From Ruegeria halocynthiae (GTDB lineage Bacteria > Pseudomonadota > Alphaproteobacteria > Rhodobacterales > Rhodobacteraceae): a stretch of 56,312 bases of DNA. The notes below the pieces were generated by a model that saw only the letters and a list, made by a program, of their open reading frames with translations, was not told where the DNA came from and did not search any database. Below, in pieces: positions 1-8,973 of the stretch; within the stretch, counting starts at the first letter, position 1, and every line of letters starts with the position of its first letter. Location: assembly GCF_900106805.1 (NCBI RefSeq), contig NZ_FNNP01000014.1, positions 1-56,312 of the forward strand, in the 5' to 3' direction. A program made the position numbers and the translations under genes.

Positions 1-15
1 GGTCAAATACAGTGT

Positions 16-92
<77 letters not shown>

Positions 93-98
93 AAAAAA

Positions 99-518
99 CT
101 ACACAAAACAAATCTTAAACGCCCCATCAGCGCGAGGCTTTGCATTGTCACGATGGCGATGGAAGCACTGTGAAAGCAAGCCCGGCAGCTCTCCATACAT
201 CTCAATCGTATAGGCTTCTCCCTCTGGGATCGACCGACCTCTGATAACACTCGCCGAGTGATGGTGGTAGCTCCAGTTTGAGACGATGAATCGCGCAATG
301 TCATGGTCAAGTTGGCGACCTGTTCGCGGTACACGTCGGAAAGGCCGGGATTCAGAAAAGCCGGTGTGTCATCTGAGGCTGAGTTGACGGTGCTTTGGAG
401 CTCCGATCTACGGATCTCAATTACTGTCAGTTTGTCCCTCATGCTAGCGTGGAACATTCCATCACTGATGGCGTCAACAAGATGGTCGATCTTGCGCTCC
501 ACCTGCGCCAGTTCACGG
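99..518 (-). pseudogene. C-terminal relic of a large serine recombinase, frameshifted
   Basis: On the minus strand one frame reads LAQVERKIDHLVDAISDGMF, then a segment with LNPGLSDVYREQVANL. This is the coiled-coil C-terminal region typical of large serine recombinases of alphaproteobacteria. Near position 255 the similarity moves to another frame, reading PEGEAYTIEMYGELPGLLSQ and stopping at 99-101, which resembles the family's extreme C-terminus. The N-terminal catalytic domain and zinc ribbon are absent. It is therefore a broken remnant, not a working integrase. It ends 7 nt from tRNA-fMet, consistent with an old integration there. Family assignment is from motif memory; the frameshift is visible in the sequence. 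Confidence 0.65.
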
Positions 519-783
519 GTGGTTTTGAATCGCTCCTTTTGGATGGACCCGGCATGGCGGTTGTATCGCGTCGAAGGCGTTCATTCTCCTGAGCGAGGTT
601 CAAAACTCCTCTTTCGAATTCATATCGGTGTCTCGATGCGCCGTGATCCAATTGTTTAGCGTCAATAGCCCAACGCCTAAATCTGCTGTCACCTGCTTAC
701 GCGTCAGCTCACTGGTCAGTGGCGATCCGTACAGTATCTTGATAGCCTCTAGGCGGGAGTTTGTCTGCCCGCTTCAGACCCAT
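519..783 (-). pseudogene. relic of an IS3-family transposase OrfA
   Basis: Minus-strand reading in three successive frames recovers an OrfA-like protein. MGLKRADKLPP starts at 783. After a shift, ELTRKQVTADLGVGLLTLNN and then WITAHRDTDMNSKEEF run to a stop at 600. After another shift come LAQENERLRR and a degenerate ENR...KTT end. The helix-turn-helix (RKQVTADLGVGLLTLNNW) and the leucine-zipper part (LAQENERLRR) are those of IS3-type OrfA. No OrfB (DDE domain) is seen. The relic abuts the recombinase relic near 518, so two different mobile elements have decayed into each other. Confidence 0.65.
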
Positions 784-1059
784 AGTTCATCTCCTTTGCC
801 GCAGTAGGTGCTATCAAGGGAGCGGTATCAAACCGCGGCAGGGCCAGACCTTATTCAGGCTTCTACCGGCGCGTTCGTTTTCCATAGCCCACGGTCGCCT
901 GAGTTCTGTGCAACAAACAATTTTTTACGCAAAGTCTGCTTTTTTGTACGCGAACAAAGGATACAGCCGAAACAGAAACTCTCGACTTCATCGCGACCGT
1001 GTCAGTGTTTGCTATGCGAAATTTTCATTTCGCACTCTGCTTGACAAAGGACGCGGTTG
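784..1059. other. non-coding gap with no recognisable content
   Basis: Short reading frames exist on the plus strand but none has a ribosome-binding site, a known motif or convincing codon use. I see no tRNA, terminator or repeat here. It is probably debris of the same accessory region. Confidence 0.4.
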
Positions 1060-1998
1060 CTATTGGGTCGCATCCAATCGCGGCGGAACGTCTTTGCAAT
1101 AGCCGCCCGCACAAAACACGCCGCTGCCCGGCATTGAAACTGGCACCCAGATATCAGGGCCGCTGACTTCGTCTACAAACCAGATGTCGATACAGGCGTC
1201 CTGAACAACCAAGTAAGCTAGGTTATCTGGCGGAAGCGGCGTACCGTCGATTACCATCAGTACTAGTTGAATCCCGAGCCCTTCGGCAAGGAAACGCTGT
1301 TTGTAGTTCCCATTGTTGGGGGGCGGATCAGAGAAGTTTCCGGTGGTTTCAGATTGAAGGCTTTTACCATTCACATTGAAAGTCCAGCGAACGTTGATCG
1401 GAACTCCTTCGTAAGTATTCGTCATTGGATCGCGGCACATAACAAACTTGGTTGTACGGATGTCAAATTCACCGCGCCCAAGCCCTGTTCCTGTATCTAC
1501 GTGAATTGCGTTTTGTACAGCACGCATGGAACTACTTCCGAGTGTCGGTGCTCCATACAACTCTTTGCCCAACGCCTTACACTTTTCCTTGCCGATGGAT
1601 GTAACGTTGAGAATCGCAATCGCTGCGGCACTCGACATTCCACCCAAGAACAGACCTTCGGCAAGCGGTGCAGTTGTTTCGTCTGCCAGGAGCCGCTCAA
1701 TAAATGGAGGAGGAGAATCCCTCAGCGCCTCGAGATCATCAACGGTTTTCGCTGATAAACTATTTACGGATTCGAGGCTGAATTCTTGGCCTGAAAGTGA
1801 CTTTGACAGCTCTCCAAGATCAAAGAACTGCCGTTCTTCTGAATCCTCGGTAATGTAGCTGTAACTGACTGGAGGCAAATTTGGCGTCTCCTGCTCCTGA
1901 CTCATTGCCTGGGATGCAGCCAATGTCGAAACAGCTAAGCCTATCGGTGTTGTCAGAAATGCCATTCGGCGGAGAACGAAGCAAATACTTGTGGTCAT
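1060..1998 (-). CDS. exported protein of unknown function
   Basis: A 312-residue protein I do not recognise. The ATG at 1998 is preferred over an upstream one at 2040 because GGAGGG lies 4 nt before it and the resulting N-terminus is a good signal peptide (basic LRRM, then a hydrophobic stretch ending ASQAMS). The mature part has a Glu/Asp-rich, Ser-rich N-terminal half (about 35-95). A Cys-containing C-terminal half (about 150-312) has an even-spaced Cys pattern and a Cys-rich tail (VFCAGGYCKD), suggesting disulfides and a periplasmic or extracellular location. It stands alone between mobile-element debris and the large cyclase/ATPase gene, all in A+T-richer DNA. That context suggests an accessory, possibly horizontally acquired, gene. 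Function unknown. Confidence 0.7.
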   Translation of the reverse strand: MTTSICFVLRRMAFLTTPIGLAVSTLAASQAMSQEQETPNLPPVSYSYITEDSEERQFFDLGELSKSLSGQEFSLESVNSLSAKTVDDLEALRDSPPPFIERLLADETTAPLAEGLFLGGMSSAAAIAILNVTSIGKEKCKALGKELYGAPTLGSSSMRAVQNAIHVDTGTGLGRGEFDIRTTKFVMCRDPMTNTYEGVPINVRWTFNVNGKSLQSETTGNFSDPPPNNGNYKQRFLAEGLGIQLVLMVIDGTPLPPDNLAYLVVQDACIDIWFVDEVSGPDIWVPVSMPGSGVFCAGGYCKDVPPRLDATQ

Positions 1999-2275
1999 GA
2001 AACCCTCCACAAAGCAATAAATCGTTGAAAAAGGCACCAATAATCAACAATTTAAGATAAATTTAGCGCACCAGCAGAACTTAACCCTGCAATCCGGGTG
2101 CTTTGCGCCCACCATCGATAATGAACAGTCAATAGCACAGATAAGCCTAATTTGCACGTGATTTGCTAGAGGATGGCCTTGCGCAAACTCCTACATCGAA
2201 TGCGATGAGCGAATTCGCACATTATGTCGGCAGTACCAAAAGCCTACCGTGCTGTATTTCCCTTCCGCAGCAATG

Positions 2276-5200
2276 TTAAACTACTGCACGGATTTTGGCC
2301 TCTATTTGGGCAGCAACACCCAAATGATAGGCAACTCCGCCCTCTTTTTGGTCCGCCTTCATCTTTTCAATTGTAGCGAGAGCGCGCTCAGCATCACCAC
2401 CGCGAAGATAGGTGTCCGCGAGTAGAGTGTATGCATATTGCGTGATCTGTGTCGATCCTGTGGCCAGATAAGCATCGATCCCAGCTAAAAGGCCAGAAAT
2501 TGCAAGTGTAGACTCTCCAGAACACGCCCAAGCCCATGAACGAATTATTCCACTCCAAGCTTCCCAGTACTTAAAGTTGTGTTCATTGCTGATCTTAGAT
2601 GCCTCTTCGATTAAATCTAGCAACGCGTCGATATCACCCAAAGGTTGGTAAGCCGTAGCAAGAATATTAAGAGCATAACATCGCGAAAACTCGTGCTGCT
2701 CGGAGTTCAATCCTATGACTACGGTCTCAATCCCGACGCGAACATCGTCGGGGTCATCACCACGCAAGGACTGGGCCCAACAGCGCATTGCTGCATCAAC
2801 TGGCCCTATATCAGCTGCGTGAAATCGCAAGACATCCTCGACCGTGCAGTGTCGGCGTAGTTCGAGCGCACTGTCAAATTGGGCAATCGCAGCTGAAAAA
2901 TTTCCCAGCATAAACATCGCCATTCCGCGATTGTGGTTGCCAACCGCCTTCATTGTCGGATTGTTGCAGTCCTCCGCAATTCGATCAAAATCATCACACA
3001 TCTTTAGCGCGTTCGCAGCGTCGCCCAGCATCAACTGCACGCCAAATTGAACGTGAATAGCGAGAAACGCATCCTCAGGTACCGTTGCCGAACTGAGAAG
3101 CAACTCATGCAATCGGGCCATGTTCTCAAGGACCGGGCGCGAACCAAACGCACGCGTGTTCAATGCCACATTAAACATCTTTCGGAGTGCGATTTCTGAT
3201 TCCTGGTTACCCAATTTACTATTTTGATGGAGAGCGTTTTCAAGATGTTGAATAGTCTCTTCTGTCGCGGAGCGACTTGCTGAATGGATCGCTGCGTCAC
3301 GCCATGAGTCTCTTGCCTCGGCGGGCATACCGGCAAGCGTGTAGTGCTGGGCAAGCAAATCTGGTTGTTGGAGCGCCATATCAGGATAAGAGGCGACAAT
3401 CACTTTGGCTATCTGTCGGTGTAGAGTTTTGGCGCGGCTCTTTAGCATCAGATCATAAGCGGCATCTTGTATCAAAGCATGCCGGAAGGAGTAACTTCGA
3501 TCCGGTTGATTTCCACGAGGCACGAGAATGTCAACTTCAGAGAGATAGTCTAATTGACTGCGTGCTTGATCGAAAGATAACCCAGTGACCGCGTGAACCA
3601 TGGATGGATAAATCGTTCGCCCGATCGCCGCACAAACAGGAACTACCTCCCGAGCGGTCACCAGCCCATCAATCTTCGCGCGCAGCAAGTCTTTCAAAGT
3701 CGAAGGCAGCGAGATGATATCACTTTCATTGTGTGCTGAGTCGGCGTCGTTCAAGCGTCGCCGGACCATATGGGCCATTTCTTCGAGAAACAGCGGCACA
3801 CCATCGGACTTTTGGATGATTTGTGTTTCTATTTCAGGAGCAGCAATTTCGCCCAAAAGCACATTACGCATCATCTGGCGGGCAAAGTGATCATCTAGTC
3901 GCGGCACAGTGAGGGACGTCACGCTTGCTAGCCCAGTCCAACGTAGCTTGTATTCGGGTCGCGACGTACACAAGATCATGACACGATGCTGGTCAAGACG
4001 CTCAATCAGTAAATCGATCAACTCTTCAGTAGATGGATCCGCCCAATGAAGATCTTCAAATAGCAATAATACAGGGCGCCGATCCGAAAGTCGGACCGCA
4101 AGATTTACCAATAGTTGATTCAGTTGAGTTTTAAGTTGTTCGGGCGACAGGTCGTTTACCCGATCACTTACATCTGTCCGGATAGATAGAAGATTTGCAA
4201 ATAACGCAAATGCGCGTTCATTGTCTGGCCCAGAAAACCAACCATTCAGTAGGCGTCTGAGTTTGCTTGCTTGCTGTTCTTGCGCGTCCGAGCGTCGAAT
4301 TCTTGCCGCTTGGTTAACTAGCGAGACAAGGGGGAATAGCGCGCTACCTTTGTGGTGAACAGAACACTGAAAGTTCAGTCGGTTCCCGCCGTCTTCGTCA
4401 ATCCTTGTCCCCAGTTCCTCGACAAGCCTCGACTTACCTATGCCGGCTTCTCCCGAAAGTAGAACAGTCTGTGTTTGGCCATCACAAACTGCCCTCCACC
4501 GGCTTTCGAGCAACCGCATTTCGTCTTCGCGGTCGACCATTGGTGAAATCGCATGCTTCTGACGTGAACGAAACCGCAATCCTGTTTCCGTAGTTTCGTT
4601 CACAGACCAAACCCCTTGAGGTTTCTGAAAACCCTTCAACTTGTACTCGCCAAGCCACTCACACTCAATCGAAGTGCCCAACAATCTCTTCGTTCGGTCG
4701 CTAATCGCAACTTTTCCTGGCTGGGCTGTTGCCATGATTCGGGCCGCCAAATTCGGCGTATCACCGTAAGCCAATCCCTCGCGTATCGATTGTTCTTCAA
4801 CGACAAGATCACCGGTGGCTATTCCGATTCTTGCTTGAATGGTGCGGCCCGCTACGGAAAGGTGTTTGCTAACTCCACCGCAGATATCCAAACCTGCAAG
4901 CACAGCTCTTTCAGCATCATCCTCAGCAGCTGTGGGATATCCGAAATAGGCGGTCACCGCATCTCCGATGAACTGAGCCACGTGCCCGTGATGTTGACCA
5001 ATCGCTTCAAGTGCAACTCTTTGATACTGATGTATCACGTCGCGATAGTCTTCCAGTTCAAGCTCACTTGAAAGTGTAGTGGATTCTACCAGGTCCACAA
5101 ACATCATTGTCAGATGCAGTTTCTCCGTGGTGTCTACAATATTACCAGATTGGTCTGTGACACTCTGAACAGGTGTTTTAGTTTTGGTTCGACCCGGAGA

Positions 5201-5392
5201 ACTCGTAGAGGCTTCATCAAAGGTTCTTAGTGCACGCATCATGCGTTTTCGATCACCCATGTTTAGACCCAGTTCAGCGAAGTCGGCCTCTTCAAGATCT
5301 GATATGATTTCTAGGTCTACAGAGTTTTTAGCGAACACATCGTAGTGTTTGCTTAAGGAATGACGATCCAGCCAAGCTTTGAGTTGGTCCAT
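2276..5392 (-). CDS. SAM domain / class III adenylate-guanylate cyclase / AAA ATPase signalling protein
   Basis: A 1038-residue multidomain protein. Start ATG 5392 has AGGGGGG just upstream; an ATG 39 nt earlier lacks this. Residues 1-58 form a SAM domain (LKAWLDRHSL...ALRTF). Residues 90-265 form a class III nucleotidyl cyclase homology domain, with metal-binding Asp100 (FVDLVEST) and Asp144 (FIGDAV) and the transition-state pair in TPNLAARI. The usual adenine-selecting Lys position is Gln140 (HVAQFIGD). From about 290 there is an AAA/STAND-type ATPase with Walker A GEAGIGKSRLV and Walker B LLLFEDLHWAD. The remainder (about 650-1038) is helical, TPR-like. No membrane segment is seen, so it is probably cytoplasmic. 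Related bacterial proteins couple a cyclase to a large ATPase/TPR sensor. Ligand and output are unknown. The gene is monocistronic, in an A+T-rich accessory segment. Confidence 0.88.
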   Translation of the reverse strand: MDQLKAWLDRHSLSKHYDVFAKNSVDLEIISDLEEADFAELGLNMGDRKRMMRALRTFDEASTSSPGRTKTKTPVQSVTDQSGNIVDTTEKLHLTMMFVDLVESTTLSSELELEDYRDVIHQYQRVALEAIGQHHGHVAQFIGDAVTAYFGYPTAAEDDAERAVLAGLDICGGVSKHLSVAGRTIQARIGIATGDLVVEEQSIREGLAYGDTPNLAARIMATAQPGKVAISDRTKRLLGTSIECEWLGEYKLKGFQKPQGVWSVNETTETGLRFRSRQKHAISPMVDREDEMRLLESRWRAVCDGQTQTVLLSGEAGIGKSRLVEELGTRIDEDGGNRLNFQCSVHHKGSALFPLVSLVNQAARIRRSDAQEQQASKLRRLLNGWFSGPDNERAFALFANLLSIRTDVSDRVNDLSPEQLKTQLNQLLVNLAVRLSDRRPVLLLFEDLHWADPSTEELIDLLIERLDQHRVMILCTSRPEYKLRWTGLASVTSLTVPRLDDHFARQMMRNVLLGEIAAPEIETQIIQKSDGVPLFLEEMAHMVRRRLNDADSAHNESDIISLPSTLKDLLRAKIDGLVTAREVVPVCAAIGRTIYPSMVHAVTGLSFDQARSQLDYLSEVDILVPRGNQPDRSYSFRHALIQDAAYDLMLKSRAKTLHRQIAKVIVASYPDMALQQPDLLAQHYTLAGMPAEARDSWRDAAIHSASRSATEETIQHLENALHQNSKLGNQESEIALRKMFNVALNTRAFGSRPVLENMARLHELLLSSATVPEDAFLAIHVQFGVQLMLGDAANALKMCDDFDRIAEDCNNPTMKAVGNHNRGMAMFMLGNFSAAIAQFDSALELRRHCTVEDVLRFHAADIGPVDAAMRCWAQSLRGDDPDDVRVGIETVVIGLNSEQHEFSRCYALNILATAYQPLGDIDALLDLIEEASKISNEHNFKYWEAWSGIIRSWAWACSGESTLAISGLLAGIDAYLATGSTQITQYAYTLLADTYLRGGDAERALATIEKMKADQKEGGVAYHLGVAAQIEAKIRAVV

Positions 5393-5694
5393 TTTCCCCC
5401 CTAAACTTAGGAGACTGCCTGAAATTAACATTTTCTGACAATTCTCAACATAGCAGCGCTACATTCAAAAAAGCCTTGAAATAACTATCAAAATAAGCAG
5501 CGCGGAATGATTGTGGGGATGGTAGCAGAAAATTCAATTATCTGAAATGGGCGGAAGGAACTTACATTGGTCTGGCACTATCAAACCTAAACCGATTGCT
5601 TATAGTCCTCCGCCTTCTGAAGATCGAAGAGTTCCAGCACGTCCAGTCAGCTTCAGTGAAAGCTGAAGAGAAACAGTAGCCTACCTGTTGGAAA
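5393..5694. other. intergenic region between cyclase/ATPase gene and tRNA-Phe
   Basis: No coding region is supported. It contains the upstream region of the cyclase gene and, at 5651-5668, a small CTTCAG-TGAAAG-CTGAAG hairpin downstream of tRNA-Phe. The hairpin lacks a following T-run, so I do not call it a terminator. No duplicate of a tRNA 3' end was noticed by eye. Confidence 0.5.
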
Positions 5695-5769
5695 TGGTGC
5701 CCGGGGGCGGAATCGAACCACCGACACGAGGATTTTCAATCCACTGCTCTACCCCTGAGCTACCCGGGC
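5695..5769 (-). tRNA. tRNA-Phe (GAA)
   Basis: Minus-strand cloverleaf with 5' GCCCGGG pairing to 3' CCCGGGC, discriminator A and an encoded CCA. The anticodon loop is TTGAAAA, giving anticodon GAA. The TTCGATT T-loop is intact. It lies downstream of yacG on the same strand. Confidence 0.96.
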
Positions 5770-5848
5770 ACGGGAATGGCATTTGCCATTGGGTGGAGGC
5801 CTTCTATGACTTGCTACTGGCAGTGTCCAGAGGCTATTTGACATTTTT

Positions 5849-6031
5849 TCAGTGCGGGCGGGGTTGTTGGCTTTCGGCTGCTTCGTCAGGAAACTCGGCG
5901 TCTTCTTCGCGTTGCGATGGCACGGAATAAGAGCCATTTAGCCACTTTGCCAGATCGATATCGGAACAACGTTTCGAGCAGAACGGGCGGAAGGCACGGA
6001 GTGCCTCAGCTCCGCAGATCGGGCAGCTCAT
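5849..6031 (-). CDS. yacG: DNA gyrase inhibitor YacG-like zinc protein
   Basis: A 60-residue protein with the YacG zinc-finger pattern: CPIC at residues 3-6 and FCSKRC at 17-22, followed by DLAKWLNGSY. E. coli YacG binds GyrB and inhibits gyrase, so the same role is expected here. The start overlaps the rng stop by 4 nt, implying translational coupling in an infA-maf-rng-yacG operon. The acidic C-terminal tail is typical. Confidence 0.92.
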   Translation of the reverse strand: MSCPICGAEALRAFRPFCSKRCSDIDLAKWLNGSYSVPSQREEDAEFPDEAAESQQPRPH

Positions 6032-7050
6032 GTCAGGATCTCGGTCAAAGGGATACGGCTACGTTTGCGCTGTAGTTCAAAGTGGCCCAGCGGAGTCCAG
6101 CCGGCTAGAATCGTCTCGTCGGGATCAGACTTGAACGCCGCGCGCAGGGCGGATTCAAAACCTCGGCGATCTTTCTTGGGCATCGGTGCAAGGTCCAATG
6201 TGATCTGGCCGCCCAAGCCACGCACACGCAGGGCACGGGGCAGAGACTTTGCGCAGGCGAAGTTGGCTTTGGTGCCTGCGGCAAGAGAAGTGTCAGCGCC
6301 GGTATTCACATCCACCGCGACCAATGCACGAGTCGGTTGGATATAAAGATGTCCGCCCCCGGGCAGCACCTCAGAAATCCCCTGTGCCTTATCGAGCGCA
6401 TCCAGCACGCCGTGATCTTCGAAGCCGCCCGGGGTAGTCACGACCTCGGCCTGATCCGTCCAATCGCGCCACGCAAGTACATGTGGACCATCGCCCTCAC
6501 TCAGGACTTTTGGGTCTGGGCCCGTATCACTCAGCACCTGCTCAGCCAAAGCCAGCATGGATGCGATATCTTCGGCGATCTCATCGGCATCGACCCCATG
6601 ACAGCAAGAACGCAGGATCAGGCCATGCGCATTGTCGCCCATCTGTTCATGCGCGATTTCCAGCAACTGGTCCCGCACATCGTCATCTCGTATACGGCGC
6701 GAGATGTTCAGACCTGGCGCATCTGGTGTCACGATTACATAGCGGCTTTTGAATAGAATGCGGTTCGTGACCGGTATGGCTTTGCCTGGTTCGGCATGTC
6801 CCGTCACCTGAACCAGCATCATTGCGCCGGGCGCCAATCCTTTGACTTGCCGCAGGAAAGCGGGGCCATCGGGGGTCGAAAGGAACATCCCTCCCTGACC
6901 TTTGACCGGACGATCGGCGCGAGCCCAGTAAATCGTGCCGGGCGCGGGCGCGTCTGCAGCAATCAGGAAATCCTCGAGGAAACCATCCACCATCAGAGCC
7001 GCAGCTTCACGGTCTTGGATGTGGTCCAGAATTATGGTTCGGCCTTTCAT
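6028..7050 (-). CDS. short ribonuclease E/G family protein
   Basis: A 340-residue protein of the RNase E/G family that processes structured RNA. The N-terminal part carries the S1-like region. The catalytic core includes [12 protein letters not shown] with the metal-binding Asp, and [19 protein letters not shown] with the second acidic residue of the DNase I-like subdomain. It is much shorter than E. coli RNase E and lacks the C-terminal scaffold; it resembles the compact Rhodobacterales form. It overlaps maf by 4 nt upstream and yacG by 4 nt downstream, so the genes are translationally coupled. I leave the symbol blank because the family in this order differs from both rne and rng. Confidence 0.9.
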   Translation of the reverse strand: MKGRTIILDHIQDREAAALMVDGFLEDFLIAADAPAPGTIYWARADRPVKGQGGMFLSTPDGPAFLRQVKGLAPGAMMLVQVTGHAEPGKAIPVTNRILFKSRYVIVTPDAPGLNISRRIRDDDVRDQLLEIAHEQMGDNAHGLILRSCCHGVDADEIAEDIASMLALAEQVLSDTGPDPKVLSEGDGPHVLAWRDWTDQAEVVTTPGGFEDHGVLDALDKAQGISEVLPGGGHLYIQPTRALVAVDVNTGADTSLAAGTKANFACAKSLPRALRVRGLGGQITLDLAPMPKKDRRGFESALRAAFKSDPDETILAGWTPLGHFELQRKRSRIPLTEILT

Positions 7051-7625
7051 GATGCCTCGCTATATAAAGGGTAGCCGATACCTTGCAGCAAAGCGGCGGT
7101 TTCAGACAAGGGCAGGCCAACGATGCCGGTGAACGAGCCCGATATCCACGGGATAAAGGCGCCTGCGGGCCCTTGAATCGCATAAGCCCCTGCCTTGCCC
7201 TGCCAGTCATCCGTGGCAAGGTAGGCATTGATTTCGGTGTCGGACAGGCGTTTCACCTTGACCTGGGTAACCACGTCGCGCTGCACGATCTTTTCGCCGC
7301 GCCGTACTGCGACGGAGGTGATCACCTGATGGCGTCGACCGGACAACGCGTGCAGGAACTCGGCTGCTTGCCCGGCATCTTCGGGTTTGCCCAGAATGCG
7401 ACGCCCCAATGCGACTGTCGTGTCGGCACACAGCGTGACATCACCGCTATCTGCCTGAACGGCTTGCACCTTTGCCCGCGTTATCCGGTTGCAATAAGGG
7501 ACAGGCAGCTCACCTTTCAGGGGCGTTTCATCGATGTCCGGAGGGCGGATCGCATCGGGCTGTACGCCAAGCTGTGCCAACAGGTCCAGCCGCCTGGGGC
7601 TGCCCGATCCGAGGATAAACGCCAT
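7047..7625 (-). CDS. maf: Maf-family nucleotide pyrophosphatase
   Basis: A 192-residue Maf protein. The N-terminal [11 protein letters not shown] loop, the catalytic CADTTVALG region with its Asp, and the following [13 protein letters not shown] are the family signature. Maf proteins hydrolyse non-canonical or dTTP/UTP nucleotides to the monophosphates and are linked to septum inhibition when overproduced. The stop overlaps the RNase gene start, and infA lies 10 nt upstream. Confidence 0.94.
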   Translation of the reverse strand: MAFILGSGSPRRLDLLAQLGVQPDAIRPPDIDETPLKGELPVPYCNRITRAKVQAVQADSGDVTLCADTTVALGRRILGKPEDAGQAAEFLHALSGRRHQVITSVAVRRGEKIVQRDVVTQVKVKRLSDTEINAYLATDDWQGKAGAYAIQGPAGAFIPWISGSFTGIVGLPLSETAALLQGIGYPLYSEAS

Positions 7626-7635
7626 GTGTTGGACG

Positions 7636-7854
7636 TTACTTGAAGCGGTAGTTGATCCGACCCTTGGTCAGATCATAGGGGGTCATTTCGACCTGAACCT
7701 TGTCGCCAGCCAGAACACGGATGCGGTTTTTGCGCATCTTGCCTGCCGTATGTGCGATGATCTCATGGCCGTTTTCCAGCTCGACCCGAAACGTCGCATT
7801 AGGCAGGAGTTCCTTCACGACACCGGGAAATTCGAGCGTATCTTCCTTGGCCAT
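7636..7854 (-). CDS. infA: translation initiation factor IF-1
   Basis: A 72-residue OB-fold protein beginning [13 protein letters not shown] and ending GRINYRFK, full length for IF-1. The ATG at 7854 has GGAG about 5 nt upstream; an earlier in-frame start would add eight non-homologous residues. IF-1 binds the 30S A site during initiation. It is the first gene of the infA-maf-RNase-yacG operon. Confidence 0.97.
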   Translation of the reverse strand: MAKEDTLEFPGVVKELLPNATFRVELENGHEIIAHTAGKMRKNRIRVLAGDKVQVEMTPYDLTKGRINYRFK

Positions 7855-7877
7855 GTTGTCTCCATAATTACGTTGCA

Positions 7878-7894
7878 CCCGCAGAATCTGCGGG
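7878..7894 (-). promoter_or_regulatory. hairpin in the infA leader
   Basis: Perfect inverted repeat CCCGCAG-AAT-CTGCGGG, 24 nt upstream of the infA start on the minus strand. No T-run follows, so it is unlikely to end transcription of the upstream amidase gene. It could be an mRNA leader structure or a protein-binding site. Confidence 0.45.
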
Positions 7895-7945
7895 GATGTG
7901 CGCCTAAATGAGCTTATTTCGGCCTTATTTCAAGGGCGGAATTAC

Positions 7946-8821
7946 CTAAAAGGGGCAGATTGTGACTGAATCGGCCCGCGGTAACTGTTCTGCCCAATGA
8001 CTGCGGTTCAACACACGCCCATTGGCTCGGACATTGGTGATAGCCGCCGGTTCAATTTCGGCATAAGTCCAGCCGGGTTGGTTCATCGTTCCTTGAGACA
8101 AAACGCCGGTCTCAGGGAACCCAATATCAGGCGGGCCGAAGATGCCGCCCATACCGGTGGTGATGTTGACTGCACCGGACCAGAGGTTGTGGCCGACCAG
8201 AGATGCCATCACCGTAACACATTGATTTTCCAGCGCGCGGGACATGGCGCCAATCCTTACCCGCCAATAGCCTGACAGGGCTTCGGTGCAGGATGGAACA
8301 AGAATCAGATCCGCGTCCTGCAGGGCGCGCCCGAGCAGCGGGAACTCACTATCATAGCAGATAAGAATGCCAATTTTGCCCAAAGCCGTATCAAACAGTT
8401 TCAGCGGGCCGCCAGAGGCAATGTCCCAGGGTTCGCGCTCGAACCTTGTCATGATCTGTTTGTCCTGATGATCGCGACGACCGTCGGGGGCATAGAAGAC
8501 GGCGCGGTTCACCGGTCGGCCGGCCCCTTCGATTACGGGGGCTGACGCACCCAGAATGAATGTGTTGTACGCGGTCGCGAGACGCGAATGAACTGCTTGC
8601 ACCTCTTCCATCCGATCAGAAACAGCACGGATCGAGCGCTCAAGATCGCCGGCGATTTCAGGGCCATCGAGCGTCGACAGTTCCATCGCCCCGTATTCGG
8701 GAAATACCAGAAGATCAGCGCCTTCGGCTACGGCGCCGGATACCCAGGCCGCAAGCTTGTCTTCGTACTGCGCCCAACTGTCGAGCCAATCAAGGTTGTA
8801 GGCGGCGGTTGCGACTTTCAT
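7946..8821 (-). CDS. nitrilase-superfamily carbon-nitrogen hydrolase
   Basis: A 291-residue cytoplasmic amidase of the nitrilase superfamily. The catalytic triad is visible: Glu42 in FPEYGAMEL, Lys121 in DKQIMTRFE, and Cys155 in ILICYDSEFP. Members hydrolyse nitriles, amides or N-carbamoyl compounds; the substrate here cannot be read from the sequence. The ATG at 8821 begins MKVATAAYNLDW, the normal family N-terminus. It lies upstream of infA on the same strand but is separated by 91 nt and a hairpin. Confidence 0.88.
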   Translation of the reverse strand: MKVATAAYNLDWLDSWAQYEDKLAAWVSGAVAEGADLLVFPEYGAMELSTLDGPEIAGDLERSIRAVSDRMEEVQAVHSRLATAYNTFILGASAPVIEGAGRPVNRAVFYAPDGRRDHQDKQIMTRFEREPWDIASGGPLKLFDTALGKIGILICYDSEFPLLGRALQDADLILVPSCTEALSGYWRVRIGAMSRALENQCVTVMASLVGHNLWSGAVNITTGMGGIFGPPDIGFPETGVLSQGTMNQPGWTYAEIEPAAITNVRANGRVLNRSHWAEQLPRADSVTICPF

Positions 8822-8973
8822 TTCGTGTTTCCCAAATGCGATATCCGCGCGACCTTAATGCAGCACCTCACCGGGTGCTACTGCTATCAGATCGCCTACG
8901 ATCACCCTGAACCGAATATCATAAGGCCCGAATTTGTTTCGTTATGGCCCCACCTGCATTCCGGCCAACTACG

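Noticed and set aside
303..659. Plus-strand open frames over the recombinase relic
   Set aside because: The minus strand carries the recognisable recombinase and transposase motifs; the plus frames have none.
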